A stretch of DNA of 64,000 nucleotides from Branchiostoma floridae (taxonomy: Eukaryota > Chordata > Leptocardii > Amphioxiformes > Branchiostomatidae), in assembly GCF_000003815.2 (NCBI RefSeq), contig NC_049980.1, forward strand, positions 19,614,348 through 19,678,347, written 5' to 3'. A model generated the notes under the pieces. It was not told the DNA's origin. It saw only the letters and a program-made list of their open reading frames with translations, and searched no databases. Both the position numbers and the translations under genes were made by a program. Within the stretch, counting starts at the first letter, position 1; every line of letters begins with the position of its first letter. This document shows positions 37,401 through 48,275 of this stretch, piece by piece.

Positions 37401-40400
37401 GAACGCAAACGTTCAATTTATGAAAATGATAACCTGATAATATATGTTCCTAGTCTTGTACTACTTGTCGATAAACTGTCGATGAAAATGAATTTATCAT
37501 ATTTATGTCAAAAGGGTGAGATTTCCTGAAAATTGGCACCGCTGACGATACAAACAGTTGGCCGGCCGCCTTGCGTTGATCTTACGCCAGAAACCAATTT
37601 ATGTCTTCTTCTTAGATAAACACCACAGCTATGAAATGTCACAGGGCCTTGCAGGCTTGTTGTCACTGGTTTCCTAATGGGGCCATATGTCTGAAGTCTG
37701 TTTACCACAGCTTAGGTACGCCCCCTTATTTCCTCCCCACCCGTGTTAAGTCAACGCCTTGTTGTTTTACTGCTTCTGAAGGTTGACAGAACGTTTCCAG
37801 CCTTGTTAGCTTTAGCCTACTACCAGTAATCGCTTTACATACAGGATAACTCTCTATAGACCAGAGAGCGTGTGACTGTGACCTTGTCTAGTCACTAGGC
37901 GCCGTGTTCGTCAGCCTCCGATCAACGATCCTTACAATAGAATTTGTTAAAACCTCAACGTTTTACACCGTCAAATGTACGAGAAACAACACTCATATGA
38001 TCCAAACTCCGTATTCATAGTAAGTTCGCAAGATGAAGGAAGTATGGTAGAAAGCAGGTAGACCTGGGTAGAAAGAATCTGTGTTTGCGCCGCCGGCAGT
38101 ACGTTTATGACGGTTATCTAATCCAAGATTTTCCGCTACGGACGTGGACAATTATAGGTTTACGATAGAACATTTATGGCTTTTATCAGGAGGGGTGTGT
38201 GCAAATACCGTTGCCTTGTGACCGAAAAGGTTGTCGTAATTAAGCTCGGTTTTGTTGTACTCCTAATTCGAGCCTTGCTGACAGGATAAATAATCGTACT
38301 CATACGAAGAATGCCACCAAGTCGCGCGCCCAATCAATATCGTCTACCTCTCTCTAGATAAGTGTACAGTATGAGTCAACAGTATGCAAAATTATCGCCA
38401 GGAATCACGACTCGCTGAACACCGTTCTGGGACCCAACCTAGCTAGCTCCTCCTTGTTTGGTCATCAGCACTGTTGACTTACGATAGTCCATGTAATCTT
38501 CAGGTATCAGACATACGGGGAACGCCTCCCCCTTCAACATCTGCTAGGAGATTGAAGCCACCATCTTCCACTGCAAAACCAATTTGCAAAATACCAGTTG
38601 TTTGTGTGCACTAAATATACCTAGGAGGTATTTCTCCTGGCTAAATCAAGTCGACATCTTTCAACAAGTCGCACATGTTTTCTCTAAGGAGAGTTTTACT
38701 TTGCCTGGTGAAAGAAGTTGCACGCGTGGCTGCTAGATAGTGTCAAGATAACAGCTCGTTTAAAATAGCCATATTCCCCACGGTCATGGGTAGTACAAAA
38801 AACCTGTATATAATTAAAAACAATTAACATATCTTAGAACAATCTGTGCAAAGTCATGAAGCTGATATCTGCAGTATAGTAAGAGCCAGGTGCATTCTTG
38901 GGACAGTTGTGGACTTGGGGTTCAAATTAATTGTAATGGTTGTTGTGGATGGTAAACTCTGTCAACCCTAGCTGAATATCACACGGCGAATGTGACTGGC
39001 TCTCGAACAGTAACGTCACCAGTTCATATCGGGTTTCATTGGATAAATCCGCGGGTAATTCAGGCAGCCTTGCGGTGAATGCTTCCGTCTGACTGGCTGT
39101 ATATATAGTAGATGACTGATAGGCGATGAAAAGGGCCGAAGGGAAGTCTGGAATGTAATTCCCAGCGACATCTGAGTGTGTGGGTGAAGTGTACATGTAG
39201 CCTGTGATGTTGGCGTAAGTTCAGAGGGGAATCGCGGGAGCGCCCAACAAACACGAAACCTAACATCTACACCAGCTTCATATTACACCTTAAACTGTTT
39301 AAACACTTAGTGTAGTGACCAAAAAGGAATTCAACTTGATCTTTCTTCTCTAATCAAGTAGTAACCATTATCAGATGACATTAAATATTAATGTGTAATC
39401 TTAAACAAGTTGAAAGTTTCCATTTTAAGCATTAACAATGTTATTTGGATGCAACATGCATGTATAGAAGATAGTCTGCCCCCATCTTCGAACAGATCGA
39501 TCTTGTAACATGTCTCCTTTCTTTCAAACATCATTTCCTTTTCCTTTACATGTACTATTGACAGTTTGTGTTAAGTTAACTTAACACTGATCACAATGAC
39601 AACATTAATGGCATGTAGTCACCGCTGATTGCGACTTGGTGGTATAATTATATTTATCATAACATTCTCATTTAGAAGATATCGCTGCAAATATGCCCTC
39701 AGAATAATGTGTAGCCAATACTAGTATCCGTAAAGTAGACTTCCATTGATGAAAGAATGACAATTTTTACAGCTTCTGTCACATCTACAAAGAGCACACT
39801 TTCACTCCTATAAGACTCGAGTGAGACAGCAACGATTTGTAGATACATGATTAAGCAGCTTTATTTTAGGCATCTCACTAAGTTTGTATGTCTTTTTTTT
39901 TGCCACTTCTTGAGACAAGATGAGTTGATATTTAGAAGAAACCGCCAAAAGGGTTTTGCATTGACGTGGCTATGACGTCAGTAGTGTCCGCCCTGCTGTA
40001 TGGTTAAAAACAAATCCCTAATGTTCTCGTGTGTTTGAAATGTCTGACAGATAACGGCCCTACAAGGCCAGACCATGGCGCCGTCGGAGTTTGTCTCCCA
40101 GATGGAGACCATGCAGACAGAGGAGAGCATGCGCAGTGGCAGTGGAGGACTGGAGGATGCGGAGAGAAGACAGTTCCAGGAGGAGATAGAAGAGCTGCGG
40201 ACGGAGTTACGGAACTTCCGGAACCAGGTGTCACAGATGCAGGAAGGGTGGGTCCGAACCTTGGTGCATTATTAAAGAATGAACAAACCATGCAAATATC
40301 AATTGGTCTGTGGACAAAATATTGAATACTACATTGTAAATACTGTATGCATGTATAATTCCAATTGCCATACTGTGGCATAATAACGTATATTTTAGGC

Positions 40401-43400
40401 CTCGATGGTTCCATGTCAAGGTCGCTTCCTTGTTCTTCGAGAAGCCCTTGCATACCGGAAATATGACGTGAAAACAAAGACAAAGTATGTAAATATTATA
40501 CATGTCTAAAGAAAATAATCAACCCAACTATACCGTTTCTAAAGATTAGCTCAGTATTTTACCGAGTGGGCGCCTTGAGTATGCTGGAAATGTCCGTGCC
40601 CAGCTGAATATGGAAACGGCCATTGCAACTGTTACCAAATGTACCACTGGTGTGATTTTGTAATCGTGAACGTTTATTGATATTTTTCTATCTTACCATG
40701 GTATCAATTCATCCAAATACCGATCTCCCATAGGCGACAGACACACCACTGGCACTGACACATATACACCGATATAGCACTGTCTGCACATATTAAACTG
40801 TGAAACGTCTACACTGTGTGCTGATGACACACTAGCACTATTTCTAGTGACAACTTTGGCGAAGAATGTTTTATCTCTTGAAAGAGATAAAATTTATCTC
40901 CAGATGGAAGAAATGTCGTTTAATTGTATATATATAGTACCGAGACAGACTTTAAGCCCTTAAAGCTGTCCATCTGTAAGACTGTAGACGTGATTAAGAT
41001 AAGGAAGAGCTACGTTAATCCAAACAAGCCCAAGGACTGCACTACCGTATGGGTTGCCAACGATTGTCAAACAAGCTTAACGGATATCTGGTAAACGTGT
41101 GGAATAATATGTTTGGGTTTTCTTGGATTTTATCCATCTTTTCATTCCATGATCAACATTGTGGACCTGGACATATGACAAAACAGGACATCATAATTAG
41201 ACCTTTAAAAAAATTGGACTAAAATTCATACCAAGAGAGCTACACAATGCCCACCTCTAAAAGTTAAAACCGATTTCCGATAAATTCTTTAATACAAGCA
41301 TAGAAGTGTCGGTGTTGGTGAAAAATATTAAGTTGTTGACTGGTACTTTACAATCTGCTTAATTTGTCTCCTTGCAGAAAAGCCACACCGAAGGTTAACG
41401 GACATGGGGATTCAGACTTCCCGGGCGTCCCCTCTGCCTGTTTCATCCAGAACGGGGAACACAGGCACACGTCACACCTCAAGGTAAACCTGGGGAATGG
41501 CAGAAACAACGTGTACGTCACAGGTGAGAGGTCACACTTCGCACACAGTTGCCCCAAGATGCTACGGTTCAACATGTAGGTCGCAAGAAGGGACCGTGCA
41601 CAACAAGACAAGTTGTTATAAGAGATTTTATTATATGATAGGTCGTATTCCTCATGGTGATACTCCAAGTGAATACAATTGTTCCACCATGCCACAGCTC
41701 CTTCTATCGACCACAGTAAAAACTACATGTAACGTTACGCTTGCTTCCGCAGGTCTTTCCCTCAACCCAGCAGCAGTTGCGATGCAGCCAACTGGAAAGC
41801 CACAAGGGTTCGTGTCGCTGTACCCGATCTCTTGGTACTTCGACAAGGACCTCAGCACCATCCACAGTGCACAGAATGTGGTGACAGAAACGAAAACTAC
41901 GCAGAAAACTGTGACACAACAGAAAACCACTCAGCAGATGATGACACAGAAGGGAGTGGCCAAGGATGACCCAAAGTACGGATCTGTACACATGTCCGTC
42001 AAGGAGGAAGAGATAGCTAAGGTTCTGAAAGGTACAGGGATGTTACTATTTGTGCATGACCAATCATTGGTACTACAACAGTCTGTGAAAAGTGCATACT
42101 AGTAGTGGTTCGCTTTAAAAAAAAATGTTGGTTTCAACTGTATGTCCGTGTGACACTGTAGGTGAATTAGCTGAATTAGATGTTAACTGACGCAAAATGG
42201 AATTCCCTCCAGGTTATGGTGCTGCAGTGCCGGCTCCTGGTGATAGGGGCGCTGATATCAGTGCCTCTGTAGGCAGGGCGCTCGTTGGTAAAACTCGGTG
42301 GCGCTTAAAAGGCCCCCAAATCCTTGTATCCAGAGGGATATTTCATTCAAAGCATTTGGGTCGAAAAAGATAACAGCCAGCATTGTCGGCATTGAAACTA
42401 TATTTCCGTAATTCTGGAATCTATCCTCCAAGTTCAGAATGGAATATCCCATCGGTGTGGGTGGTGTTCACATATACCCATTTCCACATTTCATCGGGCC
42501 ATGGTTTAAAAAAGCACAACTAACAACAGCATTAGACATCGGGGCTGAAGGTGTCATCTAACTGAATTAGGTTTTCGTGGTCTGGGACAAGGAAACTTGA
42601 TTAATGATACTAGTAGCTATTAACCAAGTTGTCTTACCGTGGTATTTCGTGGTTAACATACACACGACATTTGTCCTGGACGGAACCATACCAAAAAAGA
42701 ATAAAAACCGTCTGGAAAAGTTGCACAATATTCACAGGACCTCTACTATGCTTCAATCAAATGCCACTAATCCGTACAACATGACTGAACCTTCTGTCGA
42801 CCAGGTTCAGTTAGCAGTCAATACAAAACTCAAAAGAGACATAAAAACGACACAACACAGACGCATTGGACACCCGCTGTAAGAAGATATAACTTACAAT
42901 TCATAGCACAACAGTGGCATGAAGTCCTCAAAGTAACCAAAGACAACAAATCCCAGATAACAGAATGACTTCTCGGTAATACATTTCGTTCTGTTCTACG
43001 TCGTATTTAAAAAGGCTCACCCCGTGAGTGAGGGAACAGCTATCCGATTATTTCAACTGAAGTTTAAAAAGCAAGATCACACCAATAGGGAACAAAAGAA
43101 GACACAAAATGTCGTTTGTTCGTAGAAGCTGTAACTCTATGGATAGAAAAAGTATAAGTTATGAGATATCATTTTTTTTTCTGACAGGTCGGTGGTTCCG
43201 ATTGGCCCACCACGCCAGTCATGGGTTAGTGATAGAGGCAGAGGACACTCCACAGTCAGGCAAGCAGGCGGTGGCGAATAAAAAGCAAATACCAACAAAG
43301 TAAGTACCGGTCAGGTTTAAAATGTATTTTCCAACACAAATGAGAGATGGGACTTAGCCAAATTCTCGACTGAACAGCGCCGGTCTTTGTCAATGAATGA

Positions 43401-44323
43401 GGAATTCACCGCTTTTGTTGAGTCACCTGGTACAGATAGAGCGCATAACCCGGTGTCAGTCTGTGGATCAAACGTTGCAGTTTATGGCGTCCCCGTCTAC
43501 AACTCTATTTATCAAAGGACGATTGTATGAGGACTTAATTCTTCCGGAAATAGGTGGTTATGCCCAAAAGAAACATTACACAAATTTTACTGGACGCTTG
43601 GTTGGTATCTGTCTGTGGAATACTTGACTGGCAAAACAATTGTTTTGTACGTAAAGGCATGGATTTTATACTGCTGTTTTACAACTTGTTTCTCACAGTG
43701 ACACACAACTCTGGAGCTATGACAAAGGAAGTTTCCGTAACAAGAAGTACCAGAAGTGCGCGCTGCAGGTCTTGGACTACTTCGCGCCCTCTCCCGTGGA
43801 ACTGGCCCCTTATACAGGCGACAGGAACCAGAAATGGGTGGTATGTCTTATTCAAAGTTTTATAAGTTTTACGTTAAGTTTTATCAAACACAGAAACGAT
43901 ATCCAGCGAATTATCTGTCGTACCCATCGGCGTTTTTTCCTGAAATAACCTTATGCACACTGATCTTCGGGATGTATGACGTCAGAAGTGGATCAAAGGT
44001 GTCCAGAAGTCGGTAGTACGCTACAAGTGTAGTTAAAGAAAAAAAGTTTTCTGTGACTTAAAACCCAATGGTAAATAGGATTTGGGCAAAATAATATTTG
44101 AAATAATGTAAAACACTTTTGTCTGGTCCGTCAGGTGACCGTCCTTTTTTAATTTAGATATTGTCTTCCGAATTCCCGACAGATCCATGCTAACGGCGTC
44201 ATTACCAGTGCGGACACGGACTTCGCCTTGGACATGGATGGGCACAACGTCATCATCAGCCCAAAGGAGGCAGACGACTCCGCCACCCGCCAATCGTGGG
44301 GAATCGAAGTCGTCCAGAAATAG
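27649..44323 (+). CDS. Intermediate-filament-like protein 2 with C-terminal ricin-B-type beta-trefoil domain
   Basis: Ten exons join in frame with consensus splice sites: 27649-28475, 35890-35950, 36816-36971, 40051-40247, 41378-41523, 41753-42031, 42213-42287, 43188-43299, 43699-43840 and 44183-44323 (stop TAG 44321-44323), 711 residues. Order: R/S/T/Y-rich IF-type head (1 to about 210); coiled coil (about 215-414) including a 61 bp exon 2 (FEEEMTWRKKLEDEVGSLRK) and an HYEDLIRRNREDLEKHYKAK segment matching type III IFs; a linker (415-580) with a Gln/Thr/Lys-rich stretch; a beta-trefoil (about 581-711) with QLW, QKW and QSW, one per repeat. Coil 2B and TYRKLLEGE are absent. The head and intron phases mark IF ancestry; the three QxW motifs spaced over about 130 residues mark a complete ricin-type trefoil, a fold usually binding galactose-type sugars. 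The domain is a lectin fold only; no toxin chain is present. Start choice: the frame is open upstream to 27400, but MSHTQYY resembles IF heads and an acceptor (ttttcag) lies at 27437-27443. A sugar-binding cytoplasmic filament is inference. Confidence 0.83.
28835..28889. repeat. Perfect palindrome, two 27 bp arms around one central base
   Basis: The left arm 28835-28861 begins ATACGTACGGAATATTAATT. The right arm 28863-28889 is its exact reverse complement, with C at 28862 between them. Similar AAGGACACTCG words at about 28807 and 28941 flank it, so the whole may be the core of a larger foldback element. Confidence 0.92.
30309..30342. repeat. Perfect two-copy 17 bp tandem repeat
   Basis: aaccaaacttggattcg occurs twice without a spacer. 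Confidence 0.9.
32335..32380. mobile_element. Single arm of the GGTGTTTGCA hairpin family
   Basis: CATGGCGGACAATGCTTGCG and onward to TCACGTGAGTGCAAACGCC align with the right arm of the element at 33825-33944 with few changes. Confidence 0.6.
33825..33944. mobile_element. Hairpin element with TGACGTCA and GCCATGTTGG motifs
   Basis: The left end GGTGTTTGCATGTGACGTCA is inverted at the right end as ACGTAGATGCAAACACC. Internal CCGCCATGTTGG and CCAACATGGCGGG are also inverted copies. Single arms of the same family occur at about 32335-32380 and 39951-40003. Confidence 0.72.
35890..35950 (+). CDS. IF-like gene 2, exon 2 (61 bp, coil 1B)
   Basis: Acceptor ttccctag, donor gtaaga, exactly 61 bp. 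FEEEMTWRKKLEDEVGSLRK aligns with the (K/R)YEEEINKRTAAENEFVxLKK region of IF rods. Confidence 0.88.
36816..36971 (+). CDS. IF-like gene 2, exon 3 (end of coil 1B, coil 2A)
   Basis: Acceptor aaccgctag, donor gtgagg, 156 bp in phase 0. It starts ERERLMFQSVADSSAGG (Gly/Ser linker-like) and ends HYEDLIRRNREDLEKHYKAK. Confidence 0.85.
36972..40050 (+). other. Intron 3 of IF-like gene 2
   Basis: 3.1 kb, GT-AG. No exon equivalent to the 96 bp or 126 bp IF exons was found on reading through. Confidence 0.7.
39951..40003. mobile_element. Single arm of the GGTGTTTGCA hairpin family, just upstream of IF-like gene 2 exon 4
   Basis: GGGTTTTGCATTGACGTGGC then TATGACGTCAGTAGTGTCCG matches the reverse complement of the right arm of the 33825-33944 element. 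It lies within 50 bp of the acceptor at 40050. Confidence 0.6.
40051..40247 (+). CDS. IF-like gene 2, exon 4 (last rod exon)
   Basis: Acceptor tctgacag, donor gtgggt, 197 bp. An Ala/Pro/Met/Gly-rich start (MAPSEFVSQMETMQ), then charged coil (RRQFQEEIEELRTELRNFRN). No TYRKLLEGE follows. Confidence 0.8.
41378..41523 (+). CDS. IF-like gene 2, exon 5 (linker)
   Basis: Acceptor ccttgcag. Donor gtgaga at 41524 keeps phase with exon 6; the earlier gtaaac at 41483 would not. Encodes KATPKVNGHGDSDFPG and onwards; no known domain. Confidence 0.72.
41753..42031 (+). CDS. IF-like gene 2, exon 6 (Gln/Thr-rich linker)
   Basis: Acceptor cttccgcag, donor gtacag. Encodes GLSLNPAAVAMQPTGKPQGF, a hydrophobic-aromatic patch (LYPISWYF), then a low-complexity ETKTTQKTVTQQKTTQQMM stretch. 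Confidence 0.8.
42213..42287 (+). CDS. IF-like gene 2, exon 7 (Gly/Ala-rich hinge)
   Basis: Acceptor ttccctccag, donor gtaaaa, 75 bp, phase 1 in and out. Encodes YGAAVPAPGDRGADISASVG, a flexible hinge before the trefoil. Confidence 0.7.
42288..43187 (+). other. Intron 7 of IF-like gene 2
   Basis: 900 bp, no exon seen. A 92-codon frame at 42604-42882 has no recognisable domain and is not in phase with flanking splice sites. Confidence 0.6.
43188..44323 (+). CDS. IF-like gene 2, exons 8-10: ricin-B-type beta-trefoil domain
   Basis: Exons 43188-43299, 43699-43840 and 44183-44323. Three homologous segments each end in QxW: QLW at 43706-43714, QKW at 43829-43837, QSW at 44291-44299. The first begins GRWFRLAHHASHGLVIEAED; the third contains GVITSADTDFALDMDG, a typical trefoil strand-loop pattern. 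About 131 residues, the normal size of one complete trefoil. The protein ends 12 residues after the last QxW motif begins (GIEVVQK), so nothing follows the domain. Confidence 0.85.
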
Positions 44324-47300
44324 CCCCATTCCCTCTTACACCCCCCCCCCCCCGGCGAATGGCATAACCTGAGCCAGACAGCTCTAAACTCAGACTAAAA
44401 CTTCAGGCGACACCGTATCGAAACAACGTCGAAAATCTAAAGCAATACTGCGCTTCAAAAGTACAACGACTGAAATCCTAAAGTAACACGACTGTAACCC
44501 AGAAGTTGCAGAGCGTAACGTTGACACTGCCTTGAGGTTACGCACTTGCGTCCCAACATATAACATAGATAAATGCTAACATATACGATAACTGTCAGAA
44601 TCATAGCATTCCTAAGTAATGATAAGCGTATTTCTCTCGGTGACGGACGAACAACCTAGTTGATGTCGAACCAGGATAACTTACTGTCAAAAGGCACATG
44701 CCCACGTTACACTCTCACAGTAAAATACATGTATTAGTTGCAGAATCCTTCTACGGATTCCTGCGTCTCAACACTTGTGTTGCAAAGTATTCGGCAAAGA
44801 TATACATTTGTACCTCCTACATTTGTACCTCCACATTCCTCAACGGCCAAAGATCAAAAACTCACAAATATACTAAAAAAGATACATTGTACGTTATTGA
44901 CAGGTGTTACATTTCATGGACTAAAATGAGATGTACAATTCATGAAAAAAAGGTGTGACGAAGTTTAGTCTGGAACTATATAAAAACAAAGCACACAATT
45001 TCACAACATCGCTTAACACATATGCACTGAATTCCGTGTCCATGCTAAGGATGATCATGTGCCTTGCAAGTACTAATGCAGATGCAGAAAGCTTCTATAA
45101 GAAATGCTAGGTTAAAATATTTTTGGAGAATGACAGAAAGTGTTGTAATAATTGTATGTCACCTTCTCCCTTGTTGCAATGTCAGTTTGACAGATGGTTG
45201 ACAATGAAGCAGTACAGTAACAAAGACGACTTCAGAAATCTGTATATGATATCTGGGAAGACATCCATTCATAGAGATGGTAACACTGCGAAACATAATT
45301 AGATAACTTTTGGCGATGCCTCAGAGGCACAGGCATTTCTTATTATATTGATGTCCAGCATGTTTTGCTTGCCACTTTGCGTCCTCTAGAATAAATATAG
45401 CGTTGCCCCTTCATCTAAAAGGAGTCCTAGTCACTGCAAAACTTCCCTCTTTAGAACTATAGATACATAGTATTTGTGTATTATTTCTAACGTTTTAGAT
45501 AGGGATGTAATCATATTTGTATGGTAGGTACCATTAACTATAGCAGATGCAAATGCAATTATATTATGTAATAATATTTTGTGTTCATTTAGTGGACTAC
45601 TGAAAAGATACAATTTAAGGGTCATTTTAGGTGAACATTTTTCTTTCTTTACAGTTAGTTATCAGTATGGTGCTCTTCCCTTAGCTCAGGTGGTGTGTGG
45701 GATATGTGTGAAGGTGCTGTACACTGGTGGGATCTGGGATGATAGTATTATTTTTAGAGAGGATATGAATGATGATGATAATTGATCTGGACAGGTGTCT
45801 ACTTTACAATAAACCTCTAAGGAAATTCTGTTCTGTGTTGGAGTGTCTTTGTGTGCTACTCTTTATATGTGCAAGACCAAGGAAAGAGAAACTGAGTGTG
45901 GGGACTGTCATAGAGGTGTCCCACAAAATTCAACTGCTTTGTGACAGAAAATGTTGTACTTCCATTTCTACTGTCAGTTTTGTCCTAGCGTTGCTTCAAT
46001 CTCACCAAAAATTGCTGAAGTGTGTGTAAAATGTGACAAAGCTAGACAAGTACATCACAAAGCCAATCTTTTCTGTCAACAACATTATAATTTTCAGAGA
46101 ATAAAACATTGCTATGTCCCCTGTAGGGCTTCACAGGAATGCTTTATAGTTGCCAAGGCAAAATACATTATACACACATTGTACTTTATAAATAGCTCTA
46201 CCCTACAAGCAGTACAGGATCTTGGGAATACTACACATCTAAAAAGGCTTCCTTACAAGGGATACAGTAAAATACAGGAACAGCTTTGTACATTAAAAGA
46301 CTTTAAAAATATGTGTAGAATAGTCAAGGTGGGAAGATTTTTTTCCATGGGTATGAAATTAAAATTTGTAATATAGTGTTTATACATATATATTGTACTG
46401 TGTACATATTACATAACACTTGTGCACGCACGTGTAGAATTTTGCCCATCGATCGATCTACAGTGTTTGACACTAGTCTGAAGCAAAATAATATGAAAAT
46501 AAGTCACTCATACGAACTACATGTAGTTCTTTCGTTTTTTTTTCCTACTCAAATATCAACTCTTTTCTGGCATATAGATTGCACTAGGATATGTACACTT
46601 TATTACATGCCAAGGGAGTATTTCATACCCCTTGTGCAAGTGGTAGTTGTTTTTCTGTAGTTGTTCCATACACGTAACAAACATCTGTACCCTAACCAGT
46701 GACAAGTATCTAAAATTAGACCTCTGCTACAATAAGTATTGTATATCCGACAACATTTACATAAGATTTACATGTGCATCATTCCAACTTGCGGGGAAAG
46801 CTGGTCACATGACAAGACCAAAGGACCCAATTTCTATCTTTCTTAAAAAACACACACATTAGCTTTAGTGTTGTTAAAACCACAGTCAGTCTTTCTGAGA
46901 AGATTCATGATGCAAGAAGCTTGTTTAGCAATTGTAAAAGAGGGCAAAGCCAGGTAGGAAAAGCTCCAGCCAGCAGTTGTCAGACACATCTCATACATGT
47001 ATATTTTATGTGTGCTTTGTCAGTGGGGGGAGGGAAGAGACATTTATCTATTTAAATCTACTGGCCACTTAGATCTAGTGCGTTCTAAAAGCCTCAAGCA
47101 TCAGGGCCTCCCAAACACTTTGCTGCTCCAGAGGATAGACATATTTTTAACTAGTGTGAAGAAACATTTCAATGGTTTTATCTTATCTAATCCGGCTCTC
47201 TTCTTGAAAATGTTTAAAAGCGTGGCTTCCATGATTGTGAGAATATATACCATACCTTGATTTCTACCTACACAGTATTCTACTTATATCAAGTCATGGC

Positions 47301-48275
47301 TATGAGCAAAGGATCAGCGCTGCAATTCATAAATTTGCCTAGAACTTCGGAAGACTAAAAATATTGATGCGTGACTCTTGTCAGTCACAATTAATGTTGA
47401 CTTAGTGTAAAATAAATTTGCATTCAGCATTTGCACTTATTGGGGCTTGAAATACATAGCTAAAAGGCATTGCCATTTCTATCAAATTCAGCACCCAGAT
47501 ATTAACAGAATTGCCGTGCATCAGTCATCTCACTAATACCAGCAGTTTTCCAAAATTTAAGATTGATAAAACCAACCCATGAGCAAACAGTATGCTGACA
47601 TAGTCATGAGTTTAGAGCAGGAACATTACCTAGCAACCAGAACATTTGTAGGTAGCACTCTACCCACTAAGTTATTTCTTAAGCACTGTTACTTGTGATT
47701 TCAAGTATATACCCAAGTGTCTTCATATTTCAAAACTTGACAATTGAAGAGATACAAATCTACACAATCTTGGTGAAATTACATTTGGGCCATAATCATT
47801 ACCTGATGTGTATATTTGCTGACAGAGGTACAGCAAAGTTTTTCTGCTGTTGGTGGATATACATAAAAGGCTGTGAGTCATCTTGTGTAAGCTTAGGTGA
47901 CATTTGCTACAGGAAAGAGACAAGTACGTCAGACATTTGATGACTACTGATTAATGTTAGCACTGCCATACAGAGGATGTCCTTACACTGTTTCATAAAA
48001 GAAAGACAAGCTGTGGGGACATCAACTATACAAATGGTAAAGAAAAACAAAACATGTAAAGCTCCCAGGGTCCTGTGCAGCGAAAACTTGGTCCCAGGTT
48101 AGTTCTCTGCCCCATTCTACAGCTACCATGGCACTCGATGCTTCGGACATGTAACAATATACAACTATGTTTCCAGATACTTTACAGCTGCCTTTGTTTT
48201 GGTGTTGCCGTGCATCTGTGTTGTCACAGCAACAGCCAATTGCTATGATGATGGTCACGAGTGGTGCGAGAGTGA
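44324..48275. other. Convergent 3' region between IF-like gene 2 and ASH1L
   Basis: Starts with a C-run (about 44341-44353) just past the IF stop. AATAAA on + at 45390-45395 may end IF-like gene 2. TTTATT at 46599-46604 is AATAAA on minus and may end ASH1L, giving it a 1.7 kb 3' UTR. The 141-codon + frame at 45951-46376 lacks splice sites and domain similarity and probably lies in the ASH1L 3' UTR. Confidence 0.5.
46599..46604 (-). terminator. Candidate ASH1L polyadenylation signal
   Basis: TTTATT on + (AATAAA on minus), the nearest perfect signal that I found downstream of the ASH1L stop at 48276. Confidence 0.35.

Noticed and set aside
42604-42882. 92-codon + frame inside IF-like gene 2
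   Set aside because: Inside a well-supported intron, no usable acceptor/donor in phase and no domain.
45951-46376. 141-codon + frame with several Cys and His
   Set aside because: Spacing does not fit a zinc finger, low codon bias, AT-rich; lies in the probable ASH1L 3' UTR on the other strand.
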